From: JBLHKE01 sp047619485
GTDB taxonomy: Bacteria; Verrucomicrobiota; Verrucomicrobiia; Verrucomicrobiales; DEV007
Assembly: GCA_047619485.1 (NCBI GenBank)
Contig: JBLHKE010000244.1
Location: 1-10,174 of the forward strand
Reading direction: 5' to 3'
Length of the DNA stretch: 10,174 nucleotides
Shown here: positions 6,886 to 10,174 of the stretch, piece by piece
Numbering within the stretch: the first letter of the stretch is position 1
Layout: the number at the start of each line of letters is the position of its first letter
Program-made: the position numbers and the translations under genes
Notes under the pieces: model-generated
Seen by the model: the letters and a program-made list of their open reading frames with translations, nothing else
Database searches by the model: none
What the model was told of the DNA's origin: nothing

Positions 6886-9800
6886 ATGTCGATGTTCAAG
6901 CGCCCCCGTACCCTACTCGCGATCGCCGCTTTCTCCCTGATGGCGTTCCCGGCATCCGCCGCCGACCTCACCCACGAGTCCAGAACCGAGGTCTCGCAGA
7001 ACAACGCAAACTTCCGTCTCTCGGTCTTCCCCGGCGCGGCGAGTTATGATGACAGCGGGCTCGGCGCCTATAGCCCTCCCACTGGCACTGTCACCACCTT
7101 GGGGGACGGCACGGTGTTGGACTACATCTTCGTCGGCAACTCTGGCACTGGCAGCCCGCTAGCGAGTTATTCCGATGGCGGGGCGGGTCGGATCCCAACC
7201 CCCACCTCACCAGCGGCGAACGTTCACGGCAATGGTGAAGAATGGGCTGACGTCTGGACCACCACCAATCCTGCCGGCTTCTCGTCGACGAAGAACCATA
7301 ATCCAACTGGTGTCGCAGGGGCGGCAAACACCTTCGCCAGATCTGCGCAGGTCGATGGAACGATCGATATCTCCGGCTTGGGATCGGGGCAGATTTACAT
7401 CCCTATTGGCAGTTTCAACAATGCCTGGTCCCTCACCCTGACCATGAGCGGTGCCGGGCAATCGAACATCGTCGCGGTCGATAGCCAAGGCAGTATCGGC
7501 AACCAAAACCGAGGCTACATCTCCAGCTTCGATTTCACCAATGAGGGGCAATACGACCAGATCTCCTACAACTTCAGCCACGGCGACACCGACGGGTCCC
7601 GCGCCCGGTTCATGGGAGTGATCCTCGACGGAACTGTCGCCGCGACCACACCGCCAACCGTGGTCAACTCCGGCGCCACGGGCATCACCCCGACCGGCGC
7701 TACCATTGGTGGCGAAGTCACCGAGAACGGTGGCGGCAGCCCGGCGGTCACCCTCTACTGGGGTGATAACGACGGCGGCACCACTGTGGGCAACTGGGAC
7801 AACGCGATTCTATTCGGCGGCCAGGCAGGGACGTTTTCCACTGGCATCAGCGGCCTCACGCCGGCCACCACCTACTACTTCCGCGCCTTCGCGAGCAATG
7901 CGGCTGGCGACGACTGGGCGAACTCGACTGCCACCTTCTCGACCGGCGCCCCACCCAATCCTCCGACAGTGGTCAACAACGCCGCGTCCGGCGTGACCTT
8001 CACCGAAGCCGACCTCAATGGAACCGTCACCGGCACCGGCGGCGAGTCCCCCAACGTCACCATCTATTTTGGTGACAACGACGGCGGCACGACCCCGGGT
8101 AGCTGGGATGATTCGATCGCCATCGGCGCACAGTCAGGCGCTTTCAGCAACACTCGCATCGCCCTCACCCACAACACCACCTACCACTTCCGCGCCTTCG
8201 CGCAGAACTCCGGCGGCTCCAACTGGGCGCCATCGACCGCCAGCTTCAGCACGCAGGCTTTCTCGCTGCCGATTGTCACCAACAGCGCCGCAACCAACAT
8301 TACCGGAACCGCCGCCCAGGTCGGTGGAGAGGTCACCTCCACCGGCGGGGATACCCCGACGGTCACGATCTACTTCGGCGACAACGACGGCGGCACGGCG
8401 GTCGGCGGCTGGGATGACTCAGTTGTAATCGGTGCGCAGAGCGCCGATTTCTCCTCGGTGCTATCCGGCCTCTCCACCCTCACCACGCACTTCTTTCGCG
8501 CCAGCGCGCAGAACGCGGCCGGCACCGTCTGGGCGTCGTCTACTCTCAGCTTCACCACCCTCGAAGTGAGCGAGCTGATCATTAACGAGTTCATGGCGGC
8601 CAACGACGGCGGCAACACCAGCAACCCGAACTCCTGGTATCCGATCGCCAACCAAATTCCTGGCACCAGTGAAGACTGGATCGAGATTCTCAATACCGGC
8701 ACATCGACACTCGACCTCGGCGGCTGGCACCTAACCGACAGTGCCGGCACCCTCAACAAGTGGACCTTCCCCCCCGGCACCAACCTCAGCTCCGGGCAGT
8801 TCTTGATTGTCTACGCCTCCAGTGACAATGCCCCAGATGCCAACGGGAATTTGTGCACCAACTTCAAGCTCTCAGCCGGTGGCGATTACCTAGCACTCGT
8901 CCGCCCAAGCGGGATCGTCGCCAGCGCTTTCGGGCCAGGCGGAAGCAACTACCCGTCACAGAGCGACGACGTCTCCTACGGCTTGCACCCGAACACCTCA
9001 GAATCGGTGTTCTTCAGCTCGCCGACACCTGGCGCGGCCAACGACGCGAGCGGTCTCGCCCGGGTCGAAGACACCAAGTTCTCGCCCGATCGCGGTTACT
9101 ATCAGACCGCCATCGATGTCACCATCGCGACCGACACCCCCGGCGCCACCATCTACTACACCACTGACGGCATGCCTCCGGTCGATACCAATGGCACCCC
9201 CACTGGCACGGCAACTGCCTACGCCGGACCGATCGCTTTGACCCAGACCACCGCCGTGCGTGCGGCGGCGGTTCAGACTGGTTTCGCCCCCACGGACATT
9301 GATACCCATACCTACTTCTTGTTGGATATCGACAATGCCAACACCGACGGAACCGACACGGCAGGCCTGAACACGCCCTTCCTGCAACAGACTCGACCAG
9401 CTGGCTGGGGCAACCTCTCGTCGGGCGACTTCAACATGGATACCCGGGTCTCCAAGGCCACCGCGACGGCCTCTGGCCACACGACTTCGACCGCGCAGAC
9501 CATGCTGAAGGGCATGCGCGATATCCCGACCATCTCCATCGCCATGAACCGCGACGACTTCAGTGGCGGGAGTGGCATCTACTTCAATTCGACCCAGAAA
9601 GGGTTCGCCTGGGAGCGCGAGTGCTCGGCCGAATTCATCCCGGCCGCCGGCGATACGCGCGCGGACTGGCAGGAGAACTGTGGCCTGCGCGTCCAAGGTG
9701 GTGCCAGTCGCACCACCGGCAAGAGCCCGAAACACTCGCTCAGCTTCCGCTTCCGCGGGCCGGGGGGCGCCACGGGGAATCCGAGTTACGGTGTTGGCAA

Positions 9801-10174
9801 ACTCCGCGAGGTCATGTTCCCAGGTTCGGCGGTCGAGGAATTCAATGTCATCGCGCTGCGCGCCGGTTACAACAACTCGTGGATCCACAGCAGTTCCGGC
9901 CAGCGGACGGCCGGCTCGATGATCCGCGACCAGTGGATGCGCGAATCGATGCTCGACATGGGCAACCCCGCCGCGGGTGAGGGATTCATGGCGCACCTAT
10001 TTATCAACGGTCTCTACTGGGGCGTCCACAACCTGGCCGAACGCCAGGACGCCGCCCACTACGCCGCGCACAACGGCGGTGATGAAAAACTGCTCGACGG
10101 GCGCAACGCAGGCAGTACCAACGATGGAAACACGACCGCCTACAATGCGATGAAGGCACTGATCGCCGCGACCG
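6886..10174 (+). CDS. Giant exported multidomain protein with LTD and CotH domains, 3' end missing
   Basis: The frame stays open from ATG 6886 to the right edge, giving 1096 residues without a stop. After a signal peptide (MSMFKRPRTLLAIAAFSLMA, cleaved near ASAA at 23-26) come one shared module (31-249), three Fn3-like repeats of about 103 residues (from 257, 360 and 462), a lamin-tail domain (about 561-720, opening ELIINEFMAAN, with DWIEILNTG and LGGWHLTD), a chitobiase/hexosaminidase C-terminal-like segment (about 727-815, TIYYTTDGMPP), and a CotH kinase-like domain from about 880 (IPTISIAMNRDDF, FNVIALRAGYNNSW at 986, RDQWMRES at 1014, YWGVHNLAER near 1044-1053). LTD plus CotH is a recurrent arrangement in large secreted planctomycete and verrucomicrobial proteins. 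CotH proteins can be atypical protein kinases, but activity is unproven here. The anchor, if any, lies beyond the window. Confidence 0.88.
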   Translation, partial: MSMFKRPRTLLAIAAFSLMAFPASAADLTHESRTEVSQNNANFRLSVFPGAASYDDSGLGAYSPPTGTVTTLGDGTVLDYIFVGNSGTGSPLASYSDGGAGRIPTPTSPAANVHGNGEEWADVWTTTNPAGFSSTKNHNPTGVAGAANTFARSAQVDGTIDISGLGSGQIYIPIGSFNNAWSLTLTMSGAGQSNIVAVDSQGSIGNQNRGYISSFDFTNEGQYDQISYNFSHGDTDGSRARFMGVILDGTVAATTPPTVVNSGATGITPTGATIGGEVTENGGGSPAVTLYWGDNDGGTTVGNWDNAILFGGQAGTFSTGISGLTPATTYYFRAFASNAAGDDWANSTATFSTGAPPNPPTVVNNAASGVTFTEADLNGTVTGTGGESPNVTIYFGDNDGGTTPGSWDDSIAIGAQSGAFSNTRIALTHNTTYHFRAFAQNSGGSNWAPSTASFSTQAFSLPIVTNSAATNITGTAAQVGGEVTSTGGDTPTVTIYFGDNDGGTAVGGWDDSVVIGAQSADFSSVLSGLSTLTTHFFRASAQNAAGTVWASSTLSFTTLEVSELIINEFMAANDGGNTSNPNSWYPIANQIPGTSEDWIEILNTGTSTLDLGGWHLTDSAGTLNKWTFPPGTNLSSGQFLIVYASSDNAPDANGNLCTNFKLSAGGDYLALVRPSGIVASAFGPGGSNYPSQSDDVSYGLHPNTSESVFFSSPTPGAANDASGLARVEDTKFSPDRGYYQTAIDVTIATDTPGATIYYTTDGMPPVDTNGTPTGTATAYAGPIALTQTTAVRAAAVQTGFAPTDIDTHTYFLLDIDNANTDGTDTAGLNTPFLQQTRPAGWGNLSSGDFNMDTRVSKATATASGHTTSTAQTMLKGMRDIPTISIAMNRDDFSGGSGIYFNSTQKGFAWERECSAEFIPAAGDTRADWQENCGLRVQGGASRTTGKSPKHSLSFRFRGPGGATGNPSYGVGKLREVMFPGSAVEEFNVIALRAGYNNSWIHSSSGQRTAGSMIRDQWMRESMLDMGNPAAGEGFMAHLFINGLYWGVHNLAERQDAAHYAAHNGGDEKLLDGRNAGSTNDGNTTAYNAMKALIAAT
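6976..7632 (+). repeat. Shared surface module, copy C
   Basis: This N-terminal copy in the giant protein runs from ESRTEVSQNN to GVILDG. It keeps HGNGEEW, NPTGVAGAANTFAR, GTIDISGL, LTLTMSG and DGSRARFMGV. It shares a 28-base exact stretch (7349-7376) with copy A1. Confidence 0.85.
7651..8562 (+). repeat. Three tandem Fn3-like repeats
   Basis: Three units begin at about 7654, 7963 and 8269, with spacing of 309 and 306 bases (103 and 102 residues). Each opens with P.VV or PIV, contains Y(W/F)GDNDGG and W(D)(N/D)..I-type blocks, and ends with a YFRAFA.N.G..WA..T..F.T strand pattern typical of bacterial fibronectin type III-like beta sandwiches. They probably act as a stalk between the head module and the LTD/CotH part. 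Confidence 0.8.
8566..9045 (+). other. Lamin-tail (LTD) domain coding segment
   Basis: Residues about 561-720 of the giant protein show the LTD signature: ELIINEFMAAN, then DWIEILNTGTSTLDLGGW, LTDSAGTLNKWTFP, SSGQFLIVYASSDN and FKLSAGGDYLALV. This is an immunoglobulin-like beta fold that is frequent on secreted bacterial proteins and often stands beside CotH domains. An insertion of about 20 residues (NDGGNTSNPNSWYPIANQ) separates the first two strands. Confidence 0.8.
9523..10174 (+). other. CotH kinase-like domain coding segment, truncated by window edge
   Basis: From residue about 880 the protein reads IPTISIAMNRDDF, then GIYFNSTQKGFAWER, LRVQGGASR, KHSLSFRFR, FNVIALRAGYNNSW, RDQWMRES and YWGVHNLAER, in the order known for CotH family proteins. 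CotH of Bacillus phosphorylates spore-coat proteins. The C-terminal part of the domain, where further active-site residues are expected, lies beyond the edge. Confidence 0.8.

Noticed and set aside
7651..8562. Regular 306-309-base repeats considered as a DNA-level repeat array
   Set aside because: The period is set by protein domains of about 103 residues and the DNA has diverged. No CRISPR-like short identical repeats with spacers are present.
8998..9996. Minus-strand open frame of 332 codons
   Set aside because: It lies opposite the chitobiase-C and CotH coding part of the giant protein. The product is Arg/Gly/Val-rich without motifs, which is common opposite GC-rich genes.

Overview
The window looks like a chromosomal piece from a member of the Verrucomicrobiota, or a close PVC-type Gram-negative. 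This rests on family content rather than on any marker gene. It has a PEP-CTERM (exosortase-sorted) protein, a giant secreted protein with lamin-tail, chitobiase-C and CotH modules, a verrucomicrobial-style Y1 transposase start, a carbamoyltransferase/SxtJ/DUF5989 cassette, fairly high GC, and mostly no visible Shine-Dalgarno sites.

Left half, minus strand. The edge holds the first 44 codons of a RAYT/IS200-like Y1 transposase (132 to 1), followed by about 300 bases with only small inverted repeats. Reading leftward from 2921 is a compact three-gene operon: a small DUF5989 (SxtK-like) membrane protein, a 597-residue NodU/CmcH/SxtI-type O-carbamoyltransferase, and an SxtJ-family membrane protein. 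The SxtJ start overlaps the carbamoyltransferase stop by four bases (GTGA). The same three families occur in the cyanobacterial saxitoxin cluster as sxtI, sxtJ and sxtK, but nothing else here suggests a toxin. The likelier role is carbamoylation of a glycan or other metabolite by an enzyme working with two small membrane proteins of unknown function.

A 430-base divergent intergenic region (2922-3351) separates this operon from the right half. It holds a perfect 9-bp inverted repeat and a perfect 12-base palindrome.

Right half, plus strand. Three exported proteins follow one another. All begin, after a signal peptide, with the same module of about 220 residues, which I do not recognise as a named domain. 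The first (3352-5781) has two copies separated by a calcium-binding thrombospondin-type-3-like repeat region. The second (5840-6676) is one copy plus a PEP-CTERM anchor and is followed by a strong intrinsic terminator. The third (6886 to beyond the right edge) is one copy followed by three Fn3-like repeats, a lamin-tail domain, a chitobiase/beta-hexosaminidase C-terminal-like domain and a CotH kinase-like domain.

The four module copies share long exact DNA stretches, so the array grew by duplication and perhaps gene conversion. The most interesting point is this 'one head, three tails' family of surface proteins, which may represent an undescribed secreted domain.
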